The translations under genes and the position numbers were made by a program. From Puccinellia tenuiflora (lineage: Eukaryota > Streptophyta > Magnoliopsida > Poales > Poaceae), in NCBI GenBank assembly GCA_012064385.1, contig QRDG01001914.1, positions 310,001-374,000 on the forward strand: a stretch of 64,000 nucleotides of DNA. Direction: 5' to 3'. Positions 52,437-61,450 of the stretch are shown here, one piece after another (position 1 is the stretch's first letter; every line of letters begins with the position of its first letter). Under the pieces are notes generated by a model. That model was not told where the DNA came from. It did not search any database and saw only the letters and a program-made list of their open reading frames with translations.

Positions 52437-53075
52437 ATGTCCTCCTCCGAGCCTAGTGATAGGCCTCCTTGTGCTGATCAAGAATGGAGGCCACGAAAAG
52501 CGAACCGTAGCAATTTGTGGTTGGAAGGTAAAGACAAAGGGGTGAAAACTCCTACTTGTTGGTGCAATGATCCATGTATTGTGAAAGTGTGCACGGAGAA
52601 TTCCGACACCAGAGGAAGAAGGTTATTCATGTGTCCCAACTACACCCGTTCTCATGAACGTCCAAGAAATGCATATGATCGCCCACCGGTACGTTAATCA
52701 CCAATTATCATGTCGCATTTGCATTTCATCTCCAAAGACTAATGTATGCTTTTTTTTTTGTAGTCTCCCCCTCCTCTTTGTGAGTACTACACTTGGATAG
52801 ATCTCGAGCAGCCCCAAAGTACCTTGGCTCTTATGGAAATTGAGCGTAGGCAGATTAGGGCTAGGTGGCTCGAGATGGAGCGTCAAGAGAAGATGGAAGA
52901 AGAGCGCAAACGTCGTGAAGAGATTCAACGCAAGAGGGAGGAGGAGAGGAAGCGCCGTGCCAAGGAGGCTCGTGAAGCGGAGAGGACAAGGAAGCGAGAG
53001 AGGGCGGAGGAAGCACGGGCTCAAGACATCCAGCGTGATAAGAAGGGAAAATGGCCCCGTGTTTTAGACATATAG
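52437..53075 (+). CDS. GRF-type zinc finger and coiled-coil protein of MULE-2
   Basis: Two exons, 52437-52688 and 52764-53075, with a GT...AG intron (52689-52763) whose acceptor follows a T-run. Together they encode 187 residues. A GRF zinc finger (PF06839 type, binds single-stranded or structured nucleic acid in other proteins) spans about 41-95: CWCNDPC, then the Gly-Arg-Arg of TRGRRLFMCP, and CEYYTWID after the splice. The intron falls inside the domain, which supports real splicing. Residues about 107-175 are a highly charged helix rich in Glu, Arg and Lys, predicted coiled coil. The end reads KWPRVLDI. It is upstream of the MURA-like gene on the same strand, with the left palindrome cluster before it. 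Its role in the element is unknown; a nucleic-acid-binding helper is the natural guess. Confidence 0.75.
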
Positions 53076-53321
53076 TCGTATTTCGGGAAAATGGCCCCGT
53101 GTCTTAGACATATAGTCGTAATTTGTCCGTAGAGAACTTGTCGTATTTCGGGAACTATTTGTGGTTGTTGGCAACTTGTTTATGTATGAAGTGAACTATT
53201 TGTGTTTGTTGGCACCTTGTTTATGTATTTCGGGAACTCCATTGTTCTATTTGTGCTGTGTATTCGAAAAATTAGATGAATTGTTGTTGCTAAACTCATA
53301 TGTCAATCATATTCCATAGTG

Positions 53322-53505
53322 TAGCGCCTTAGAAACGGGCGCTACACATGCATAGCGCCTTGATCTGGGGCGCTACACTTTGACTTAGCCGTTTCCCCCG
53401 TTGGTATCGCTGGAGCAGCGCTCGGGGGGTGAAAAAATTTCGTAGTATAGCGCCTCAGCCGGAGGCGCTACATGTGCCTGTATAGCGCCTTGCTGTAAGG
53501 CGCTA
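53322..53505. promoter_or_regulatory. Four 23-bp palindromes, internal cluster (MULE-2)
   Basis: TAGCGCCT-N7-(A/G)GGCGCTA at 53322-53344, 53353-53375, 53448-53470 and 53483-53505, in two pairs 31 and 35 bp apart. Two right arms read GGGCGCTA. The cluster lies between the end of the GRF gene and the leader of the MURA-like gene, about 70 bp before an ATG at 53576, where a promoter would be expected. Confidence 0.85.
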
Positions 53506-53575
53506 CACATTGAAAACTCTTAAGTCGCAGTGCGACGGCCTCCACAAACCCTAGCACCTCATTTCAACACCCGAC

Positions 53576-53692
53576 ATGCCTCCACAAAGTGCTGGCGGCG
53601 GCTTCTCTCTCCCCCCCCCCCTCAAATCCTCTCCCCTCCACCTCAAATCTGAAGATTTCTTCCGTGAATCAACATCCCTCAAGTTGCTAGAG
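53576..53692 (+). other. Possible leader exon of MURA-like gene
   Basis: Starts ATGCCTCCACAAAGTGC and ends CTAGAG|GTAATC, a good splice donor. An acceptor ttttag precedes the MSRIVHV start at 54012. The two do not join in one frame as written (a C-run at about 53610-53622 may have changed length), so it is either a 5' UTR exon or a frame-damaged first coding exon. Confidence 0.45.
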
Positions 53693-54011
53693 GTAATCTC
53701 TCTCATTTCCCCATGTTTGAACCAATGGAAATCTTTTATTTGGTGGATCTATGTTTAAATCTTGGAAACCCTAGAAATGATGAATTTTATCATGTTTTTG
53801 TGTAAGGGTTGTTAATACGGTTGGTGCGTTGGTCAAATGGTGGCTTGTATGATGTCTAGGGTAAGGGTTATTAGTATGATGTCTAGCGTTAGGGTTAGGA
53901 TGCTAGTTAGGTTATGGATATGGTATGTTAGGGATAGTTAGGTTATGGATATGGTATGTTATGCTAGTGTTTGATTTAACTTTCTACGATATGATTGTTA
54001 TTATTTTAGGA

Positions 54012-55064
54012 ATGTCGAGAATTGTTCATGTTCATCATGTGGACAAAGACGCCTTTTTGAAGGGCAATATGGAACCGGATCCGGAAGAGGTAGTCTTGGT
54101 GTTTGAGCGTAGCCCTAACTATGCCGAGGTTTTGAATGAAGTGAGGATTGAGTTGAATTGGATGGACCCAAGTGATGTTGTAGAGTTGGAGGGAAGACAC
54201 AATGCGGGTCATGGTATGCACCTACGTTGGAAGTTTTTGCGTATCAATTCGGAACTTCGTTGGGTTGCATACAAGGAGACCGTGGCCGAATCACTAGACA
54301 AGTCTATTGAGTTATTTGCCACTAAGAAGGTTGATGCTCATATGGACTTGGACTTGAACCATTGTGGTCGGAGTCCACCAATGATGAGCGAAGATGAAGT
54401 GATCGAACCTCCTTCCTCCCAACATGAAGTGAGGCAAGATGAGGCATTGAGGAGAAATGATGAGCACGAAGATGATGGGTATGCCGATGATCCATATGGG
54501 GTTGACCTCCATGACAACAATGTTGGAGATTATGACACATACCTTGAGCAAGAGAGTATGGATCATGACATCCCTTACACTCGATGCTATGCATCGGACT
54601 CGGATGACGATGGTCCCGATGAAGAAGTTGATGAGGAGGGGTTCACGGTCAAGGAGGCCGAAGCTCATAAAAAGGTATTAGGCCGTGATCATCGTATTAC
54701 GCTTTTCCGTGATATAAGTCTCGCGGATGAAGCCACGGTTGACGGCGGCAAGGGTATAGTACTCGGAGCAAGGCCAACTTCTTTCCGGGATACGGATCAC
54801 GCGGTGAATGGGATATGTCCCGGTTTGAAGTTCGGAACTTTATTGGAATTTAAGATATGGATCAAGGAGTTCTCGGTTAAGTATCATCGTCCGTTTAAGG
54901 TGGTTCACTCGGACCAAAAGAAGCGTTACACGGTGCGATGCTTGGACGATGGATGCCCATGGGTTGTGCGTCTCGTGCCTTTCAAGAAAGGACCCGAATG
55001 GCACATTTCTAGTTGTGTGGCAACTCACATGTGTCGAGGTAAGAAGCTTGATGGCATAATCTAA
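54012..55064 (+). CDS. MURA-like transposase, N-terminal part only
   Basis: 350 residues from ATG 54012 (MSRIVHVHHVD). Residues 1-110 are a conserved-looking N-domain (VVLVFERSPNYAEVLNEV, then HLRWKFLRINSELRWVAYKE). The middle (about 125-240) is strongly acidic. Residues about 267-345 match the MuDR-type N-terminal zinc-binding domain: PGLKFGTLLEFKIWIKEFSV, then RYTVRCLDDGCPWVVRLV and WHISSCVATHMC. MuDR relatives continue into a DDE catalytic domain and a SWIM finger, both missing here. The frame ends just after CRG|GTAAGA, a splice-donor-like site, so a following exon may have been deleted. It could still bind DNA but not cut it. Confidence 0.8.
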   Translation: MSRIVHVHHVDKDAFLKGNMEPDPEEVVLVFERSPNYAEVLNEVRIELNWMDPSDVVELEGRHNAGHGMHLRWKFLRINSELRWVAYKETVAESLDKSIELFATKKVDAHMDLDLNHCGRSPPMMSEDEVIEPPSSQHEVRQDEALRRNDEHEDDGYADDPYGVDLHDNNVGDYDTYLEQESMDHDIPYTRCYASDSDDDGPDEEVDEEGFTVKEAEAHKKVLGRDHRITLFRDISLADEATVDGGKGIVLGARPTSFRDTDHAVNGICPGLKFGTLLEFKIWIKEFSVKYHRPFKVVHSDQKKRYTVRCLDDGCPWVVRLVPFKKGPEWHISSCVATHMCRGKKLDGII

Positions 55065-55194
55065 TAGCGAATTACATAGCAAGTAATCCTACCCCAGATA
55101 ATTACATAGCAATGTTTATGCAAATTATTATACTCCGTCGTAATAAAAAGTGGTGCTACAATGTCCTCCTACCGTGATGTGGTGTTGATAAGAT

Positions 55195-55400
55195 TTTAAG
55201 CAAAACTAAACAATCCTAATGCTAATAGGTTGACAAGCAAAACTAAACAATCCTAATGCTAAACAATCGGTTTTAACATATGTGAGCATTATTCTAACAT
55301 ATACAATCGGTTGACAAGTGGCAAATATGTGAGCATTGTTCTAACATATACAATCGTTTTTAAGCAAAACTAAACAATCCTAATGCTAAACAATCCTAGA
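55195..55400 (+). repeat. Short repeats in MULE-2
   Basis: aagcaaaactaaacaatcct occurs three times and tctaacatatacaatcg twice. AT-rich, and in the place where the catalytic part of the transposase would be. Confidence 0.75.
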
Positions 55401-56279
55401 GCAATACGAAATGGTCATATAAGAAGCAAGATAACAACAGCAGGTAGTAGGATTTTTTTACCCGCAAAAGATACGCCTACTCAATGTACGAACTGACAAA
55501 ATGCAAAGCTATCCATTTGTGTCCATCTCAAAACGAAAACAAAAAAATTATTCACAACAAACAACTAGTCCATACATCCAAAAATTTCCTATCTAATAAA
55601 ATTAATAGTGACAGACGGAGTGAATAATTGGTCTTATATACACAAATACCAACAGCAGATACAAAACATTCAGCTAGGTTGACAAGCTAAATTTTGCTAC
55701 ACACTAACAAGCAAAAAAATGCATAAAAATTGCAACCTGCCACCACAGGTCTCGACTACGTCTCCGTCCTGCACGCCCTCTTGATCGTCGGCGGCAAAAG
55801 AACCAGCCGGGAGGAGCTCGGGCCGACCGGATGGAGCTCCGGCTGGGAGGAGCTCGGGCCGACCGGATGGAGCTCCGGCTGGGAGGAGCTCGGGCCGAGA
55901 GGGAGGAGCACGGACTTGCGGCGGCGAGGCGGAGAGGGAGGATGGGGGAGGAGCTTAGAGGGACCGCGGTGGAGAGGGAGCACGGCGGGGAGGGGGCACG
56001 GGGGGAGGGCGCCGCCGCAACCGTCCTCTACTCCTCTGTGCCCGCCACAACCGTCGAGCAGCTTAAGGGTGAGCCGTCGGGAGAGGGGGGGGCGGCGGTG
56101 GCGGGGAGGGAGCGCGCCGGGGGGGGGGGGGGGGTGGAAGCGCGGCGGGGGCGGCGGTGGGAGCGCGGCGGGGGCGGCGGCGGGAGCGTGGCGGGGGCGG
56201 CGCCTAACCCTAGCGGCTGCTGCGGAGTCTCGGCGAGTGGCGACTAGGGTGAGCCTTCGCGGCGCTTTACGGTGCGCAG
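55401..56279. other. MULE-2 3' internal region
   Basis: An AT-rich part to 55740, then a very GC-rich part with two and a half copies of a 36-bp unit (gaggagctcgggccgaccgg, 55814-55905) and long G-runs. ORFs are open on both strands through composition. No domain seen. Confidence 0.6.
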
Positions 56280-56495
56280 CATAGCGCCTCGCAGTAAGGC
56301 GCTACATGTTCACGAGTGGGCCCCTCGGACGCCACGCTGGCAGGATGTGTAGCGCCTCGCGCGGAGGCGCTACACCGCATAGTATAGCGCCTGATCGTGA
56401 GGCGCTACACAAAAGGGTTATTTCCTGAAATAGTTTCAGCGAACGTTTATTTTGTGAAATACTTTCCGTTTATGGTTATTTTCGGTCAAATTCAC
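56280..56495 (-). repeat. MULE-2 right terminal inverted repeat
   Basis: Reverse-complement partner of 51600-51815. It ends TTCAC at 56495, followed by the target duplication tcgtgatcc. Confidence 0.95.
56282..56407. promoter_or_regulatory. Three 23-bp palindromes, right cluster (MULE-2)
   Basis: TAGCGCCT-N7-AGGCGCTA at 56282-56304, 56350-56372 and 56385-56407. They are the inverted-repeat partners of the first three left sites. The last two form a pair 35 bp apart and the first lacks the partner present on the left side. Confidence 0.85.
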
Positions 56496-57150
56496 TCGTG
56501 ATCCTCTCTTGTGTCAGTCTTGCATTTACTATAGGCTGTATTACAAAATTGTACATGTCGTATTCAGTCATATGCATAGTAGATTGGTCCATGAACTGGC
56601 ATGTGGGAGGGTTCCCGACCAAATCATCGTGGGATTTCTGACAAACTTTGGCCAGTCTACTTCTTTTGGGTTAGAAAATAGGATCTTACTAATGACACCA
56701 TTGGTAATGATGTTGGATAAAATAACTCTACGAACACGGTCAAATAAATAACTACTCCCTTCGTTCCGATTTACTTGTCGCGGCGGTTATTTTGCGATAT
56801 AGTCCTCTTACTTCCCCCGACCAATCCGGCAGTCCTTCGTCTCTCTCTCCGACAGGGTCACTGCTCACACCGCCTTGCTCCCCTCCCGTCGCCGCCCCAG
56901 CCGCCTTGCTGCCCCCGCCTCCGACCCAGGCTGCTACCGCCTGATCCCCCCCACCGCCACCCCCCACGCCGCGCTTCCGTCGCCTCCTTCCCTACCATCT
57001 CACCGCCGCCTCGTTCCCCTCCTCGTCCCCCCCCCCCTCCGGGAAGGTTGGATTTTTTCGCACCGCCGTTGGTAATCTGGGCGCAAAGATAGAGGTTTGA
57101 TCTGCAAGCAGCGCTTCTCGTCATCGACGGCGAAGGACAACCGGAGCAGG

Positions 57151-57330
57151 ATGCGGCACCGGAGAGCGGAGGTCAACGGCGTCTCCCTCCACGTCGCGGA
57201 GCAGGGACGCGCCGCCGGCCTGGTAGTGCTCCTCATGCACGGGTTCCCGGAGCTGTGGTTCTCATGAATCCACCAGACGGCCGCCCTCGCGGCCTGCGGC
57301 CGTCGCCCCCGACATCAACGACCACCTCTG
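57151..57330 (+). pseudogene. Epoxide-hydrolase-like (alpha/beta hydrolase) first-exon fragment
   Basis: From ATG 57151: MRHRRAEVNGVSLHVAEQG, then VVLLMHGFPELWFS, the HGFPE oxyanion-hole motif of plant soluble epoxide hydrolases. A TGA at 57265-57267 replaces the usual Trp codon, after which IHQTAALAA continues in frame. A shift then allows AAVAPDI. Similarity ends by about 57330. Only the N-terminal 60 or so residues of a roughly 320-residue enzyme are present. It lies inside the mariner-type element, about 400 bp from its left end, so it was probably captured. Confidence 0.8.
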
Positions 57331-58198
57331 CTATCATGTGCTCATGTTGTTGCTGTAAATTGAGTACTCAGGCGTTGTTTACTTGCTGTAAATGGAGTAG
57401 CTTGCTTGTTGCAGCACATGATTTTCTGTAGTTGACAAACCTGCTTGTTTATTTAGAGTATTTGTATGCAGTGTCAGTTTGAAAATTTTGAAATAAAAAT
57501 GTGAAACTGAAGCTTGGCTGAGAGCCTGAGACTGAAACTGAAGCTTTTTCAGTGAAGCTTCAATGAAACCTTTTCTGTGAAACTTTTTCAGTGTACTGTA
57601 TACGTTAAGAACATAATTATTCCAAATACTTATGCATGCTAGTATCCATTTCAGTTTATGTACTTTGAGCTAGTGATTTCTCATGTGATTCTGTTCAAAA
57701 TAATTATGCAAACTGAATTTACTGCGACCTGACCATTTTATTCAGGAGCTACTACTGTTGTATGTTCTTGTACTTCCATATCACCATCAAACGTATAACT
57801 GCCATTATATATGTACCATTGTATTCAGGAATTGTACATGCAGATTACAAGCAAAGGAAGGCAACAGACAATAATCAAGGCAAGGAAACAGATGGTAAGT
57901 AATGCAACTTTCTTTTCCTGAAATCAACTAGATCATCTTACTCCTGTAATTTTAGCATGACAGAGGTACATACAAGTACAAGTGGGTAGTATTGTTTATT
58001 TTTCCTGAATAACAATCTGAATTGCACATGATTTAGTAATGTCATTTTCTGAGTTCCACTTACTGTCATTTTCAAGGTCATGCAATTGTTCTCAAGGTCA
58101 TGCAATTGTTCTTATTAGTGGAGTACAATGATAAAACTTGGACAACAATACAACTTTCGTTTAGGGAGTACTTATTGGAGTATGTACAAGTACTTCTT
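57331..58198. other. Mariner-type element, internal, no gene seen
   Basis: AT-rich sequence without ORFs of interest. aaggtcatgcaattgttct is duplicated at 58074-58111. Confidence 0.5.
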
Positions 58199-58324
58199 TC
58201 CTTTCCTATACAAGTACTCCTTTCATCTTGTGATTCTATCATCCTGTGTCTGCAATGAAACCTGAACCTGAATTTTCCTTTCCTATACAAGTACTCCTTT
58301 CATCTTGTGATTCTATCATCCTGT
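58199..58324 (+). repeat. Direct duplication (about 48 bp, twice)
   Basis: cctttcctatacaagtactc through ttctatcatcctgtg occurs at about 58199-58246 and 58277-58324. Confidence 0.85.
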
Positions 58325-58334
58325 GCTTCTATCC

Positions 58335-58760
58335 TGCTGCTCTTATTATGCTGCTTGGAGAGTGCCGGTGCTCGGAATGTGTTGCTACTCTTATCCTGCT
58401 GCTAGGAGGGGGCTGGTGCTTGCAGCTTGTTGGTACTGCTGCTGCCTGTAGGTTGTTGTTGATGTTGCTGCTGCCTGAAGTGAGCTGGTGCTTGGAGCTT
58501 GTTGGTACTGCGGCTGCCTGTAGGTTGTTGTTGCTGCTGCTTTCTAGAGGTTGTTGTTTCTGCTGCTTGAAGACGGATGATTCTCTTTTCCTGCTGCTTG
58601 AAGGCGGATGATTCTCTTTTCCTGCTACCTGGAGGTTGTTGTTTCTGCTGCTGCTTGAAGGAAGCTGGTGCTTGGAGCTTGTTGGTACTAATGTTGCCTG
58701 GAGGATGTTGTTGCTGCTGCTGCTGCCTGGAGGCTAGCAATCTGTTTAAGAGCTCTTTCC
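58335..58760 (-). repeat. Minisatellite-like, Gln/Ala-rich when translated
   Basis: Degenerate copies of gctggtgcttggagcttgttggtac, gcctgtaggttgttg and cctgctgcttgaaggcggatg recur. On the minus strand they translate to STNKLQAPA, QQQQQPTGS and ESSAFKQQEKR repeats. It begins exactly where the transposase N-terminal domain ends. Confidence 0.8.
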
Positions 58761-59334
58761 CATATTCTCTCAACAGTTCTTACGGTTGTATCGAGTAGGC
58801 TAGCAATGACCTCCTTGTCTTTTTTTAGAACTTGTCCATTTTTGGTCTTGATCACCGTGAGTGCAAAATAAATACCATATCTCTCCTCATTTGTGAGTTC
58901 TCTGCCTTCCTCATGAATTGGTTTCTCTACAGCACTTGCTTCGTCATGAATTGGTTCCTCTACACCACTTGCTTCTTCCCCTGTCAAATAAGGAGCGAAA
59001 GATAAGTCATCTAGCTATTGCAAATAATAGGAAGGTGAGATGTTACACGGTTGTGGTTACTTAGTAGGGTCACCTACTTTGGTGAACTTGTGATAAATTA
59101 GTGGCATTTGTTGTTGAGCTGCAGTTCTAACAAGGTAAAAAATGTCTATATCTGTGTATATACTGCAACTAACATAAGCCACTTTTAAATTCTGTTAACA
59201 GTGCTTGGTGCTGTTGTAGTACCTGCGGCTTCATTATTGACTGATTCTTCATTGACTGGTTCTTCCTGTTGATCTTCAGGTTCCGAGGCATCATCTTGTT
59301 GAGGACTCATGTTGAGATCAATCCCGAACATCAT
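58688..59334 (-). pseudogene. Plant mariner transposase, N-terminal part
   Basis: Two exons on the minus strand: 59223-59334 (from MMFGIDLNMSPQQDD) and 58688-58980, joined across a GT...AG intron (58981-59222) to AAGEEASGVEEP. A duplicated IHDEASAVEKPIHEEG segment is followed by LTNEERYGIYFALTVIK and KEVIASLLDTTVRTVERIWER, a helix-turn-helix-containing N-terminal domain known from plant mariner-like transposases. It then runs into KQIASLQAAAAATT and a stop, inside the minisatellite (58335-58760). The DD39D catalytic domain is absent, so there is no active transposase, though a DNA-binding fragment could exist. Confidence 0.75.
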
Positions 59335-59448
59335 GCTAGAGCTTGCAGACACCATGTGGAACTGGCCAAATTTATCAATCAAATTTTTGTGTGCAGGTTC
59401 CTGTGTGCAAGGCATGCACTCAAGTTTACACTCTGCCAGCAATATCAA

Positions 59449-60338
59449 TCAAATTTCAAACTGAGATCATGGCAGCAGCAGCAACCTGGAAATGGTGTTT
59501 GTGTCCTACAGTTGATCAAGTTGGTACTAGTACAAGTTGAATATTATTCAGGTACTCATGAGAAAGGCTAGTTTACTCTAACTAGGTTCAGGTTTCTAAT
59601 CTGTATTCTTGCTAATCTGCATTTCTTGTCTAGGAGTAGAAAGAACCAGACATCCCTATGCATTTCTCCTGAAACACTTAGAACCTGGAGTAGTGCATCA
59701 GGTGCTCAAATGTGTCTTAGTGTTAACTGAACCTGATGCATGTTTAAGTTGATCACATTCAGATCATTTTTACTGCAGGAGGTGAGCAAGTCCATGAGGC
59801 ATTCTGAAGCAGACTAGAATTCTGCAGGAGGTAAATGCAGACAAGAATTCAAGTGCAAATACAGACTACTCTGAATACAGTTCAATTCAAGTGCAAATGC
59901 AGACTACTCTGAACCTGATCTGAACCTCAAGTGCAAATTCAAGTGCCAGACTCTGAACCTCACATTCAGCAGGTTCTTGGTGCATCCAATTCGAGGGCCT
60001 CAGCGCCTGCTACCTCGTGCTCTCGATTGGAGCGATGGGCAGGAGAGGATGGTGGAGCAGCATGAGGTGGGCGACACCCGCGGGAGCCCTCCGACGGCGA
60101 GCGGAGCGGCGGCGCGGAAACGAGGTCGACCTCCCTCCTGGCGCGGAGGGCGACGGTGAGGACGAGCTCCCTCCTCCGCGCGGAGGGCGACTGCGAGGAC
60201 GAGCTCTCTCGTGCCCGCGGAGGGCGACGGTGAGGAGAAGCTCCCACCTGCGCGCGGATGTAGACGGCGAGGTCGAGCTTTCCCCGCACGGAGACGCGGA
60301 GGGAGCTGCGATGCGAGGAGGTTGAGCCCCCTGTTGGG
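59449..60338. other. Mariner-type element, right internal region
   Basis: 59449-59960 is non-coding with repeated tcaagtgcaaatgcagactactctgaacc words. From 59985 to 60690 it is very GC-rich and ORFs open in all frames. Confidence 0.5.
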
Positions 60339-60500
60339 CGGGGGCGAGGTCGAGCTTGCTCCTGCGAAAGCGAAGTCGAGCTCCCTCCTGCGCGGACGGC
60401 GGCGGCGAGGTCGAGCTCCCTCCTGCGCGGACGGCGGCGGCGAGGTCGAGCTCCCTCCTGCACGGACGGCAGCGGCGAGGTCGAGCTTGCTCCTGCGCGC
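60339..60500 (+). repeat. 36-bp tandem repeat (about 4 copies)
   Basis: gcggcggcgaggtcgagctc and cctcctgcgcggacgg alternate with a period of about 36 bp, with one degenerate copy at each end. Confidence 0.8.
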
Positions 60501-60775
60501 CTACGACGACGGCGAGCTCCCTCCCGCGGGCGCGGACGGGGACGGGCGAGGTCCTTGTGATAGATTCCCTCCCGTGCGACAGTGAGGTGGAGTTCCTGCG
60601 AGCGCGGGAACGGCGACGGGCGAGCCGGCGAGGTACTGCATGCGGACGGTCGACGGACGGAGGAGGACGCGAGGGTCGACGGACGGATTTGCCACTAATT
60701 TGAATTGTCTGGACTAATTAGCAAAAAACGTTTGTACTAGGCCTGCGACAAGTAAATCGGGACGGAGGGAGTAGA

Positions 60776-61450
60776 TGCCAAGAAGAATAATATTTTTAAC
60801 AAGAACAAATTAGTGTCAAGAACCTTTTTTGCAAAGAAAAGATTAGTGCCAAATAAAAATTATACTTTATGAAAATAAATTATATTTTGCCGAAGCAGTT
60901 AAGTGTCAAGGATAATTTTTTTCAAAGAACATATTAGTGCCAAATAAATTTATAGTTTGTGAAAATATATTATATTTTGCCGGAACAGTTAAGTGCCAAG
61001 GACAATTTTTTTTGCAAAGAACACATTAGTGCCAAATAAAATTATAATTTGTGTAATAAATTATATTTTGCCGGAACAGTTAATTAAGTGCCAAGGACAA
61101 TGTTTTTGCAAAGAACAGATTAGTGCCAAATAAATTTATAGTTTGTTAAAATAAATTATATTTTGCCGGAATAGTTAAGTGCCAAGGACATCTTATCTTT
61201 TGCCAAGAACAAATAAGTGCATTCATCATAATCGCACACAACTATATTTTGCACCAATTATTTGCAAAAAAAATTAGTGCCATGTAAATTTATAGTAAGT
61301 GAAGATCAATCATATTTTGCCAGAACAGTTAAGTGCAAGGACATTATATAATTTGCCAAGAATAGATGAGTGCGTTAATCATAATCTTGCACAACTATAT
61401 ATTGCACTAATTATTTGCCAAAACAGATTAGTGCATTGATCATAATATTG
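60776..61450 (+). repeat. AT-rich tandem array, about 90-100-bp unit, 5-7 copies
   Basis: The unit gtgccaaggacaatttttt ... agattagtgccaaataaa ... aaattatattttgccggaac repeats from next to the mariner right end, with decaying similarity toward 61450. Non-coding. Confidence 0.85.

Larger units (their letters stand above)
51600..56495 (+). mobile_element. MULE-2: Mutator-like element, 4896 bp, with 216-bp TIRs
   Basis: Terminal inverted repeats (51600-51815 and 56280-56495) start GTGAATTTGACC and differ at only about two positions. The flanks are tcgtgatcc (51591-51599) and tcgtgatcc (56496-56504), a perfect 9-bp target duplication. It carries a spliced GRF zinc-finger gene (52437-53075) and a MURA-like gene cut after its N-terminal domain (54012-55064), so it is probably non-autonomous. 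Eleven copies of a 23-bp palindrome are spread over both ends and the middle. The near-identical ends suggest recent movement. Confidence 0.93.
56755..60771. mobile_element. Tc1/mariner-type element, 4017 bp
   Basis: Left end CTCCCTTCGTTCCGATTTAC and right end (inverse) CTCCCTCCGTCCCGATTTAC, followed in both by TTGTCGC, match at about 24 of 27 positions. TA lies on both sides (56753-56754 and 60772-60773). This is the terminus seen in Stowaway MITEs, here on a long element. It contains a minus-strand gene start with a plant-mariner N-terminal domain (58688-59334) and a plus-strand epoxide-hydrolase fragment near the left end. The catalytic transposase domain is not found. Confidence 0.85.

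Noticed and set aside
55730..56284. 184-codon ORF with repeated ELGPTGWSSGW
   Set aside because: Consequence of a 36-bp tandem repeat and G-runs inside MULE-2; enters the TIR.
59966..60703. Long ORFs on both strands near the mariner right end
   Set aside because: Simultaneously open in several frames over GC-rich repeats; no family resemblance.
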